A stretch of DNA of 64,000 bases from Sphingomonas pokkalii (GTDB taxonomy: Bacteria; Pseudomonadota; Alphaproteobacteria; Sphingomonadales; Sphingomonadaceae): assembly GCF_003096275.1 (NCBI RefSeq), contig NZ_QENQ01000001.1, forward strand, positions 3,556,009 to 3,620,008. Reading direction: 5' to 3'. The notes beneath the pieces are model-generated. The model did no database searches. It was not told the DNA's origin and was given only the letters and a program-made list of their open reading frames with translations. A program made the translations under genes and the position numbers. This document shows, piece by piece, positions 9,334 to 16,742 of the stretch; position 1 is the first letter of the stretch, and each line of letters begins with the position of its first letter.

Positions 9334-10326
9334 ATGACGGGGACGTACGGAGAGGGCAGCCCCGATGCGGACGAATGGAACGTCGCGGAGATCGCTGCCG
9401 GGCTGTTCGCGGCCCGCGAGGATTGGCGCGCCGCCTATCGCCCGGGCCCCTGCGCGCTGGTGCGCTTCCCCTCGCGACGGCGGCTGGAGCTGATCCTGTC
9501 CGATCTTTCGGGCGCGCTATTTCCTCTGCGGCTGGGGCCGAGCTCGGTGCAGGTCGACAATGAGGCCAGCTATGTCGAGCAGGCGCTCGGCCGGGCGCTG
9601 GCGGCGCTGCGCGACCAGGTGCAGCTCGAGATCGTCGCGCGCTGCACGACTCCGGAGTCCGCGGCGCGGGCGGAGGCCGGGCGGATCATCGCGGCCTTCG
9701 CGCAGGAACTGCCGCCCATCCGCCGCGTGCTCGATACCGATATCGAGGCAGCCTATGCCGGCGATCCGGCGGCGCGCAGCGTCGACGAGGTGCTGATCTG
9801 CTACCCCGGCATCCAGGCGGTGATTCCCTATCGGCTGGCGAACAGCCTGTATCGGCACGGCGCGCCGCTGATCGCCCGCGTGATCGCTGAGATCGCCCAT
9901 TCGCAGACCGGCATCGACATCCATCCCGGCGCCAGCATCGGCGGCAGCTTCTTCATCGATCACGGCAACGGCGTCGTGATCGGCGAGACGGCGATCGTCG
10001 GCGAGCGCGTGCGCATCTACCAGGCGGTCACGCTGGGTGCGCGCAGCTTCCCCTCGGAGAAGGACGGTACCCTCACCAAGGGCGTGGCGCGGCACCCGAT
10101 CGTCGAGGACGACGTGGTGATCTACGCAGGCGCGACGATCCTCGGGCGCGTCACGGTGGGGGCGGGTGCGGTGATCGGCGGCAATGTCTGGCTCACCGAG
10201 AGCGTGCCGCCGGGCAGCGTGATCCACCAGGCCTTTGCCGAGCGCGCGCGGGGCGACGTCTCCGCGCTGCCCAGGGGCAATGTCGTCGACGAAGCGGACT
10301 CTGACGCCCCGCGCGGTCTCATTTAG
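9334..10326 (+). CDS. cysE: Serine O-acetyltransferase
   Basis: This enzyme makes O-acetylserine from serine and acetyl-CoA, the first step of cysteine synthesis. The 330-aa protein has the N-terminal helical SAT domain (about 30-180) and a C-terminal left-handed beta-helix of hexapeptide repeats. The active-site segments are clear: DIHPGASIGGSFFIDHGNG, with both catalytic His residues, followed by VVIGETAIVGERVRIYQ. The length fits the long EpsC-like form common in Alphaproteobacteria. ATG 9334 is preferred; a TTG at 9277 would add 19 unlikely residues. It lies divergently from the dead TSUP transporter. Cysteine synthase, the next enzyme, is encoded at 29 kb in this window. Confidence 0.9.
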   Translation: MTGTYGEGSPDADEWNVAEIAAGLFAAREDWRAAYRPGPCALVRFPSRRRLELILSDLSGALFPLRLGPSSVQVDNEASYVEQALGRALAALRDQVQLEIVARCTTPESAARAEAGRIIAAFAQELPPIRRVLDTDIEAAYAGDPAARSVDEVLICYPGIQAVIPYRLANSLYRHGAPLIARVIAEIAHSQTGIDIHPGASIGGSFFIDHGNGVVIGETAIVGERVRIYQAVTLGARSFPSEKDGTLTKGVARHPIVEDDVVIYAGATILGRVTVGAGAVIGGNVWLTESVPPGSVIHQAFAERARGDVSALPRGNVVDEADSDAPRGLI

Positions 10327-10439
10327 CGAACGGCGACGGCGAAGAGGAACGGCGGCATCGGGTCGGTGTTGAAAGCATCAGTTTTTTCATGCGAAAGCTT
10401 TGCTTCAGTTGAGCGATTGTCATCGATCGCGCGTTGGAA

Positions 10440-10471
10440 TTTATTTTCCCATCAAGAATATGGGAAATAAA
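10440..10471. promoter_or_regulatory. AT-rich inverted repeat upstream of receptor pseudogene
   Basis: TTTATTTTCCCAT (10440-10452) pairs with ATGGGAAATAAA (10460-10471), one base bulged, around a 7-base spacer. It lies 30 bp before the start of a TonB receptor pseudogene and is markedly AT-rich for this DNA. It may be an operator or a stable 5' leader hairpin for the once-active receptor. Confidence 0.45.
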
Positions 10472-10501
10472 CGGCTCCTGAAAATTCCGGGGGTCGCAAC
10501 G

Positions 10502-12565
10502 ATGAAAATAACCACAGCCTTTCTTGCAACCACGACGCTGGCCGCTGCCTTCGCTCAATTTCGGTGCCACCAATGCCGGGGTCTTCTCGATCGGGCGCCC
10601 GTCACCAATCGGGCCTTTCCCCGGCCTACACGCTGGTGCTGGTCAACGGAAAGCGGCGCCATAACGGCGCGTTCCTCAACAACAGCCCGACCGACACGTC
10701 GGGCGCCAACCCGGTCGACCTGGACCTGATCCCGACCAGCGCGATCGACCGGATCGAGGTGCTGAAGGATTCGGCCGCCGCGCAATATGGCGGCGACGCG
10801 ATCGCCGGCGTCATCAACATCCAGCTGGCGGACAAGCCGGGGCTGAGCGGCGATATCACCTATGGGACGCTCTACGATGCCAAGGGCGATCCCGATAGCT
10901 GGAAGGGCACGCTGCGCTATGGCACGAAGATCGGCGACAATGGCGGATTCCTGATCTTGAGCGGGGATATCCGCAAGCCGGGCGGCGCCTAGTGGAACCT
11001 GCCGGCCACCGACACCAACCTCTACGGCCTGCCCGCCGGGCGCACCATCGACCAGGTGGTGGCGACGAGCGGCCTCACCCGTGCGCAGGTCGATGCGAAC
11101 ATCGCCGCCGCCAATGCCCGCAACGCGCAGTGGATCCGCGACGGCGCGCATAGTGGCGACCCGCAGATCAAGGCATTCAACCTCAGCTACAACGCCAAGC
11201 TGCCCTTGTCCGCCGATGTCAGCCTCTACAGCTTCGGCACCTATGGCGAGCGCGATGCCCAGATCGGCAACAATTTCCGCCGTCCCAACAGCACCGCGAA
11301 CTTCACCGCGTTGTTCCCCGACGGCTATTATCCGCTCAACAACATCGCCGAGGACGACTTCCAGTTCGTGACCGGCCTGCGCGGTACGCTGGCGGGCTGG
11401 GATTTCGACGTTTCCTCGTCGTTTGGCCGCAACTTCAGCCACCAGTTTTCGAACCTGTCCGTCCGGCCATCGCTCGGGGCCGCCAGCCCGACCAAATGGT
11501 CGAACCTTGCGAATTTCGAGTTCCGCCAATGGACCCACAATGTCGATCTGCACCGCAGCATCGACATCGGGCTGGCCAAGCCGCTGGAAATCTCGATCGG
11601 TGGTGAATATCGGCTCGATCGCTTCCGCACCTTTGCAGGCGATCCGCTCGCCTACCAGCCTGCGACCTACACCTTCCGGCCGGGCGACCAGCAATATGAC
11701 TGGAATGTCGGGCGCGTCGCCTCGCCGGTGGTGCAGGGCGCGATCGTCCTGTCGCCGGCCGACCAGGCTGATATCAGTCGCAAGGTCTATGCCGGCTATG
11801 TCGATATCGGCCTCTACCCCACCGACGCATGGTATATCGGCGTCGCGATCCGTACCGAACATTATGGCGACGGATCGGGCAGCCCGACCGGCTTCAAGCT
11901 CAACAGCCGCTATGAGCTGACGCCGACGCTGGCGCTGCGCGGCACCGTGGGCACCGGCTTCCGCGCGCCGTCGCTGACCCAGATCGGCTATGCGCAAACT
12001 GACGGCCGTACTTCCTCGTTCTTCAACGCCGCGACCGGCCAGACCGAGCTGCGCCCGACCGTGGCCAAGCTGGTCACCGCCACCTCGACGGTCGGCCGGC
12101 TGCTCGGTGCGAAGCCGCTCAAGGCCGAGAAGAGCCTGAATGCCGGGCTCGGCCTGGTGTTCACCCCGGCACCTGCGCTGTCGGTCACGCTCGACGGCTA
12201 TTACATCCGCATCCGGGATCGGATCGAGCGTACCGGACGCCTGTTCGGCCCGGGCATCTCGGCGATCCTCGCGGCGAACGGGCTCTCGGACATCGAGCAG
12301 GCGGAATATTTCATCAACGCCGCCAACACCGAGACCAGGGGCTTCGATCTCGTCGCCGACTATAGCCGCACGCTCGGGCCTTTCGGCAGGCTCGGCGCGA
12401 CGCTGGCGTTCAACTATTCCAGGACCAAGGTCACCGATGTCGTCGCCACCCCGTCGCAGCTCTTCGGGGCCAATGGCATGTCGCTGCTGGCCGCGGGATC
12501 GGCCTTTTTCGGCGGCGACAAGATCGGCGAACTGGAAGTGTTGCAGCCGCATACCAAGCTGGTCA
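10502..12565 (+). pseudogene. TonB-dependent receptor, broken in three ways
   Basis: A signal peptide starts at ATG 10502 (MKITTAFLATTTLAAAFA). The reading frame then breaks near 10555: TonB box and early plug are missing. The plug resumes in another frame (YTLVLVNGKRRHNGAFLNN, then IDRIEVLKDSAAAQYGGDAI). An in-frame TAG at 10990-10992 interrupts the barrel, which continues in the same frame from 10993 for about 520 codons. At about 12565 the gene is cut by an insertion-sequence end, losing the last strands and terminal Phe. The barrel sequence is otherwise well kept, so inactivation is probably fairly recent. A functional product is very unlikely. Confidence 0.88.
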
Positions 12566-13010
12566 GAGTCCGTTTGGAAAATCATGGATGTGCGTTTCGG
12601 CGTAGGAGATTATCTCCCATGGCGACGAGGATCATGGCCTGGGAAATGTTGATGCGCCGCTCGTAGTCGCGGACCAGCCGGCGCCATCGGATCATCCAGC
12701 CGAAGGGCCGCTCGACCACCCATCGTCGGGGCAGAGCCTTGAAACCGTGTTGCTGGTCGCTGCGGCGGATGACCTCGACGACGAAGTCGAGATAGCTGGC
12801 CTTGTCCATGAGTTTGAGCCGATCATAGGCGCCATCGGCGAAGAGATGCTTGATCCAGGGCCAGCGCTTGCGGATCTCCTCGAGGATGATTTGAGCACCC
12901 GCGCTGTTCGAAATGTCGGCGGTGGTCAGATTGACCATCAGCAGCCGGCCATCGGTATCGACGGCGATGTGTCGCTTGCGCCCGACAACCTTCTTGCCCG
13001 TTCGCCGTCA
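12566..13010 (-). mobile_element. IS5-family insertion sequence, 3' transposase remnant
   Basis: The minus strand encodes the C-terminal half of an IS5-family DDE transposase: GKKVVGRKRHIAVDTDGRLL, then a HLFADGAYDR segment with the second catalytic Asp, and PRRWVVERPFGWMIRWRRL with the catalytic Glu, running to a stop at 12582. The N-terminal half is absent: upstream of 13010 the frame meets a stop and unrelated sequence. The likely right end is GAGTCCGTTTGGAAAATC at 12567, next to TCA, which fits the TNA target of the IS1031 group (family knowledge). The element inserted into the receptor gene and was later truncated by other events. Confidence 0.8.
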
Positions 13011-13167
13011 ACCTCGCTGGCACCCGCCACGGCGCCTATAACGCCGGCTTGGAAGCGGGTTTGTCGCGAAGTCGTGACGGTGCATATCGTGCGTCTGCGC
13101 GCGTTTTCTGCCGGCGGGACGCTGAACTTTAAAACATTCCTTGGCTGGTTGTTTGCCAAGGGATAGG

Positions 13168-13348
13168 AACGACGGATCCTGCTCATCGCGCTAACGATCA
13201 AAAGCTTGCGGATATCGGCCGGGCCGATCTTGCTTACGCCGTCGAGCCGGGTCTTGCCGCGGGTCGATTGCTGCCGTGGGACCAAGCCGAGCCACGCGGC
13301 GAAGTTTCGGCCGCTGGCGAAGGCGCGCAGATCGGGCGCGAATGCCAT
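13168..13348 (-). mobile_element. IS110-family transposase fragment
   Basis: About 60 codons on the minus strand match the C-terminal transposase_20 domain of IS110-type enzymes: FASGRNFAAWLGLVPRQQST, then GKTRLDGVSKIGPADIRKLL and IVSAMSRIRR. The DEDD N-terminal domain and both ends of the element are missing. The sequence between this piece and the IS5 remnant (13011-13167) and the flank to 13477 codes for nothing I recognise. This is a relic inside an IS graveyard, not a mobile unit. Confidence 0.7.
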
Positions 13349-13477
13349 ATCGCGCCCGCGGTCACCGGGCCGACGCGCCCTCAGAATAGCGATTCACCCT
13401 CTGCCGCCCGCTGAGAGCCGAAGCCGCGCTCGGTCTTGATCAGCGCCTTGCCGTTCGGTACCCGTGCTCTTCCGGGG

Positions 13478-14638
13478 CTATTGGCGTTTCAGCAAGCGGG
13501 CGGCGCCCAGCGCGAGGAGCCCGGCGACGATGCCCCACAGCGCCGATCCCAGCCCGAACATGGAGACGCCCGAGGCCGTGACGAGCAGGGTCAGGATGGC
13601 GGCGTCGCGGTCCTGCGGGGCGGTGGCGAGGCTGCCGATCGCGGCGCCAAGGGGCGGGAGCAGCGCGATGCCGGTCAGCGCCGCGATCAGCGTTGTCGGC
13701 AATGCCAGGAACTGCCGCACCAAAACCGGCGCGAACGCGGCCAGCAGCAGGTAGAAGCCGCCATAGAGCAACCCCGTCTTCCAGCGGCGGCGCGGCTCGG
13801 GATCTGCCTCCTCATTGGTGCAGATCGCCGCGGTGATCGCTGCCAGGTTGACCGCATGGCCGCCGAACGGCGCCGCGGCGAGGCTGGCAAGCCCCGCCCC
13901 AAGCAGTAGCGGCGTGGGCCGCGCCGGATATCCCGCCCCCCGCAGCACTGCGAGGCCGGGCAGGTTCTGCGACACGAGCGTCACGAAGAATAATGGCAGC
14001 CCGATGCTCGCCAGCGCGCCCGCATCGAGCGCGATCGGCGCCGGCACGAGGCTGCCGAACACCGCGCCGGGCGCCACGGCCCCGATCTGGCCGCGGGCAA
14101 GGGCGAGCATGATGCCGGCACCGAGCACGACGAGCAGCGCATAGACCGGGATGCGCTGCCGGGCGACCAGGAAGAGGATGACGAGGCTCGCGACCAGCAG
14201 CGGATCGATGCTGCCCAGCCGGAACAGGTTGAGGCAGAAGGGCATCAGCACGCCCGCCAGCATCGCCGCGGTGATCGCATGGGGTATCGCCGCCGCCAGC
14301 CGGCCGAGCGCCGGAATCAGGCTGAACGCGATTCCGACGAGCGCCGCGAAGACGAACGCGCCGACAGCGATTTCCCAGGACAGGCCCGACACGCCGGCAA
14401 GCAGCGCAGCGCCGGGCGTCGACCAGGCGAGGATCACCGGTACCCGCTGGTGGATCGACAGCACCGCGCTGCCGATCGCAATGCCGAGGCAAAGGGCGGT
14501 GAGCGCGGTCCCGATCTGTGCCCCCGTTGCGCCGAGCGCCTGCAGCGCCTGGATCACCAGCGCGACGGTGCCGCCGAACCCTACCAACGTCGCAACGAAC
14601 GCGGAAATCCAGGCGGAAGGCGGCGGCATTCGATGCAT
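13478..14638 (-). CDS. benE: BenE-family transporter (benzoate/H+ symporter type)
   Basis: This 386-aa membrane protein has about 12 hydrophobic segments and the BenE family signatures: an early SAWISAFVATLVGFGGTVAL, a central APFGGHAVNLAAITAAICTN and a late LYGGFYLLLAAFAPVLVRQF. BenE proteins are inner-membrane symporters associated with benzoate and related aromatic acids. The start is ATG 14638 (alternative ATG 14629); the frame is open up to 14773 but that part is not hydrophobic or conserved-looking. It lies between the IS remnants and a type-B carboxylesterase, on the same strand as the latter and a TonB receptor, which fits an aromatic acid or ester import route. The substrate is not proven. 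Confidence 0.85.
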   Translation of the reverse strand: MHRMPPPSAWISAFVATLVGFGGTVALVIQALQALGATGAQIGTALTALCLGIAIGSAVLSIHQRVPVILAWSTPGAALLAGVSGLSWEIAVGAFVFAALVGIAFSLIPALGRLAAAIPHAITAAMLAGVLMPFCLNLFRLGSIDPLLVASLVILFLVARQRIPVYALLVVLGAGIMLALARGQIGAVAPGAVFGSLVPAPIALDAGALASIGLPLFFVTLVSQNLPGLAVLRGAGYPARPTPLLLGAGLASLAAAPFGGHAVNLAAITAAICTNEEADPEPRRRWKTGLLYGGFYLLLAAFAPVLVRQFLALPTTLIAALTGIALLPPLGAAIGSLATAPQDRDAAILTLLVTASGVSMFGLGSALWGIVAGLLALGAARLLKRQ

Positions 14639-15033
14639 GGGCAAGCGCTCTCTATAAAGATGGACCAGCGCGCGATCGTGAACGTCGCGCGGCGCAAAGG
14701 CTAGCGCTTGGCGCGGGTGGGCGAGCGCAACTTTCGGTCGATCCCGCATAGGATCCGACGATGAAGCCGGCATCGTCCATTACCGGTGCGCCGGCGCAGA
14801 AAGTGGACGCCAGGTTGGCCCGGCACGGCGGGATTGTCCGCGAAGCGCGGGTCGGCGCGACCGTCTTGTTCGCCGCGAGGCTGCGCAAGCGCGGCTGGCG
14901 GCTCATCCCCGGGCGCACTCTATCAGCACGGCATAGGCGCGCGCCGAGCCGATCGATCCGTTCTGGAACGCGCGCCGAAGCCGGCGGGAGCATGCGGCGG
15001 TCGTGCCCTGCCAAATGCTCCCGGCGCGGCCGG
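14639..15033. other. Non-coding gap between esterase and BenE genes
   Basis: I find no gene I can support in these 395 bp. The minus strand contains a short tail (ending SARAYAVLIECARG before a TGA near 14920) that could be the end of a deleted gene, but nothing identifies it. A GAGAG-containing ribosome-binding region for BenE lies near 14645-14655. Confidence 0.5.
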
Positions 15034-16713
15034 TTACTGCTTCTTGCCCGGGATCTGCGCCAGATCGGTGTCGATCGCCTGGAGCTTGGCATCGGTGAGC
15101 TGGGCCGGGAAATAGGCCTGGATACCGGCGAGCGTTTGCCCGCGTGCCATGTCGATGCGCGGATTGCCGGTCACGTCCGGCGCATGGCGCATCAGGATCG
15201 CACGCGCGGCCGGATCGTCGAGCATCGTGCCGATCGGCGTCGTCAGGCTATTGTAGTGCCCCGAGGCGAGGGCCGCCTTGGTGCGCGTCTGGATGTCATC
15301 GATCTCCGATCCCCAGGGATCGCGCCCCGCGACCGCCTTCCCATCGGCGCCGAAATCGAGGATCTCGTCCCCCGCCGCTGTGAAGCGCGGCCAGGCGGGC
15401 AGCCCGCCGCCATTGGGATCGCCGGCCTTGGCGAAGTTGACAAGATAGGCGCTGACCGTCTTGCCCATCTGCTCGTCCTTCGCGGTCGTCGCCGCACCGT
15501 ATTTGATCCGGGCATTGTCGAAGAAGAACGGAATTTCGGTGGCATGGCCGGCGCCCGGCTGGCCAACCGAATCCGCCACATAGGAGAAGCGATATTCCCA
15601 GACCGGCACCTTCTGGCTTGCCACCATCGCGCTGGCCTCGCGTGCGCCGGCGATCATGAAGCCGCTCTTGCCGCCCATGTCCGCGCTGGTTGCGCCGATC
15701 AGCATCGGCACCTTTGCGAAATCCCCGCTGGCATAGGCTTTTTCCTGATCCACGAGGAGCTTGCCGTCCACCACCGGGCCGCCATAGGTGCGCGGGCCGG
15801 GCTTGGGCGCGAACAGTTCCATCATGCTCAGGCCGTCGGTCACCTGTTCTGCGCCAAGTGCCCGGAGCTTTGCCAGCGCATCGGGCGCGGCGGGATCGAT
15901 GCCATGGGCGCGGGCGAGATTTTCGCCGATTGCCTCGGCGTCCCTCAGCGTGCCGTTGCGTGCCGTCTGGGCATTGCCGCCGGACATGACGACCGCCTTG
16001 TGGAACAGTCCGCGCGACAGCGGCGAAGTGACCAGCGTATGGACGGACATGCCGCCGGCGCTTTCGCCGATGATCGTCACGTTGGCGGGGTCCCCCCCGA
16101 ACGCTGCGATGTTCTTCTGGACCCATTTGAGCGCGGCGATCTGATCCATGAATCCGTAGTTGGCGAGCAGGCCGCCATCCGGGTTCTCGCGCGTAAGCTG
16201 CGGCAGTGCGAAGCTGCCGAAGCGGCCGACGCGATAGTTGAAGCTGACGAACAGGATGCCCTGCTTGGCCATGTTGGCGCCGGCATAGGTGGGGGGCGAG
16301 GCGCCTCCGTTGACGAAGCCGCCGCCATAGATCCATATCATCACCGGCAGCTTGGTGCCCGCCGCCGTCGATGCCGGCTTCCAGATGTTGAGATACAGGC
16401 AGTCCTCTGCTGGCGTGGTCCCCAGCGGCGCCGCGTCGCTCGGGAACGGTTTCTGCATACAGTCGCTGCTGTACTGGAGGGCGGGCCGCACGGCGTTCCA
16501 CGCCGCGATGGGCTGCGGTGCCCGCCAGCGTAGCGGGCCGACCGGCGGCGCGGCGAAGGGAATGCCCTTCCAGCTGGCGACGCCGTCTTCCACCGCACCC
16601 TGGACCTTGCCCGTCTGGGTCGTCACCACCGCGCTGCCGGTCTGTGCCGCGGCCGCGACGGGGATCGCGCAGGCGGCGACCCCGCAGGCCAGCGCTGTCA
16701 TCCATGCCTTCAT
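15034..16713 (-). CDS. Type-B carboxylesterase, secreted
   Basis: This 559-aa protein has a signal peptide (residues 1-23, ending AAAAQ). The carboxylesterase type-B fold shows oxyanion hole GGGF near 130-133, nucleophile elbow GESAGG with Ser218, and AEDCLYLNIW near 102-111. It hydrolyses carboxylic esters, probably in the periplasm. After the catalytic domain comes a C-terminal extension of about 80 residues (TPIGTMLDDPAARAILMRH, then MARGQTLAGIQAYFPAQLTD). It resembles a small helical module seen at the end of some secreted esterases and glycosidases. ATG 16713 has GGGAGA upstream and begins the signal peptide. It lies 29 bp after a TonB receptor gene on the same strand, so the two form an operon. 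Confidence 0.9.
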   Translation of the reverse strand: MKAWMTALACGVAACAIPVAAAAQTGSAVVTTQTGKVQGAVEDGVASWKGIPFAAPPVGPLRWRAPQPIAAWNAVRPALQYSSDCMQKPFPSDAAPLGTTPAEDCLYLNIWKPASTAAGTKLPVMIWIYGGGFVNGGASPPTYAGANMAKQGILFVSFNYRVGRFGSFALPQLTRENPDGGLLANYGFMDQIAALKWVQKNIAAFGGDPANVTIIGESAGGMSVHTLVTSPLSRGLFHKAVVMSGGNAQTARNGTLRDAEAIGENLARAHGIDPAAPDALAKLRALGAEQVTDGLSMMELFAPKPGPRTYGGPVVDGKLLVDQEKAYASGDFAKVPMLIGATSADMGGKSGFMIAGAREASAMVASQKVPVWEYRFSYVADSVGQPGAGHATEIPFFFDNARIKYGAATTAKDEQMGKTVSAYLVNFAKAGDPNGGGLPAWPRFTAAGDEILDFGADGKAVAGRDPWGSEIDDIQTRTKAALASGHYNSLTTPIGTMLDDPAARAILMRHAPDVTGNPRIDMARGQTLAGIQAYFPAQLTDAKLQAIDTDLAQIPGKKQ

Positions 16714-16742
16714 GCTCGCATCTCCCGTGATAAGTCTCATGA

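Noticed and set aside
14880..15000. Minus-strand tail ending SARAYAVLIECARG
   Set aside because: Might be the end of a deleted gene, but too short to identify and without a start; left as non-coding.
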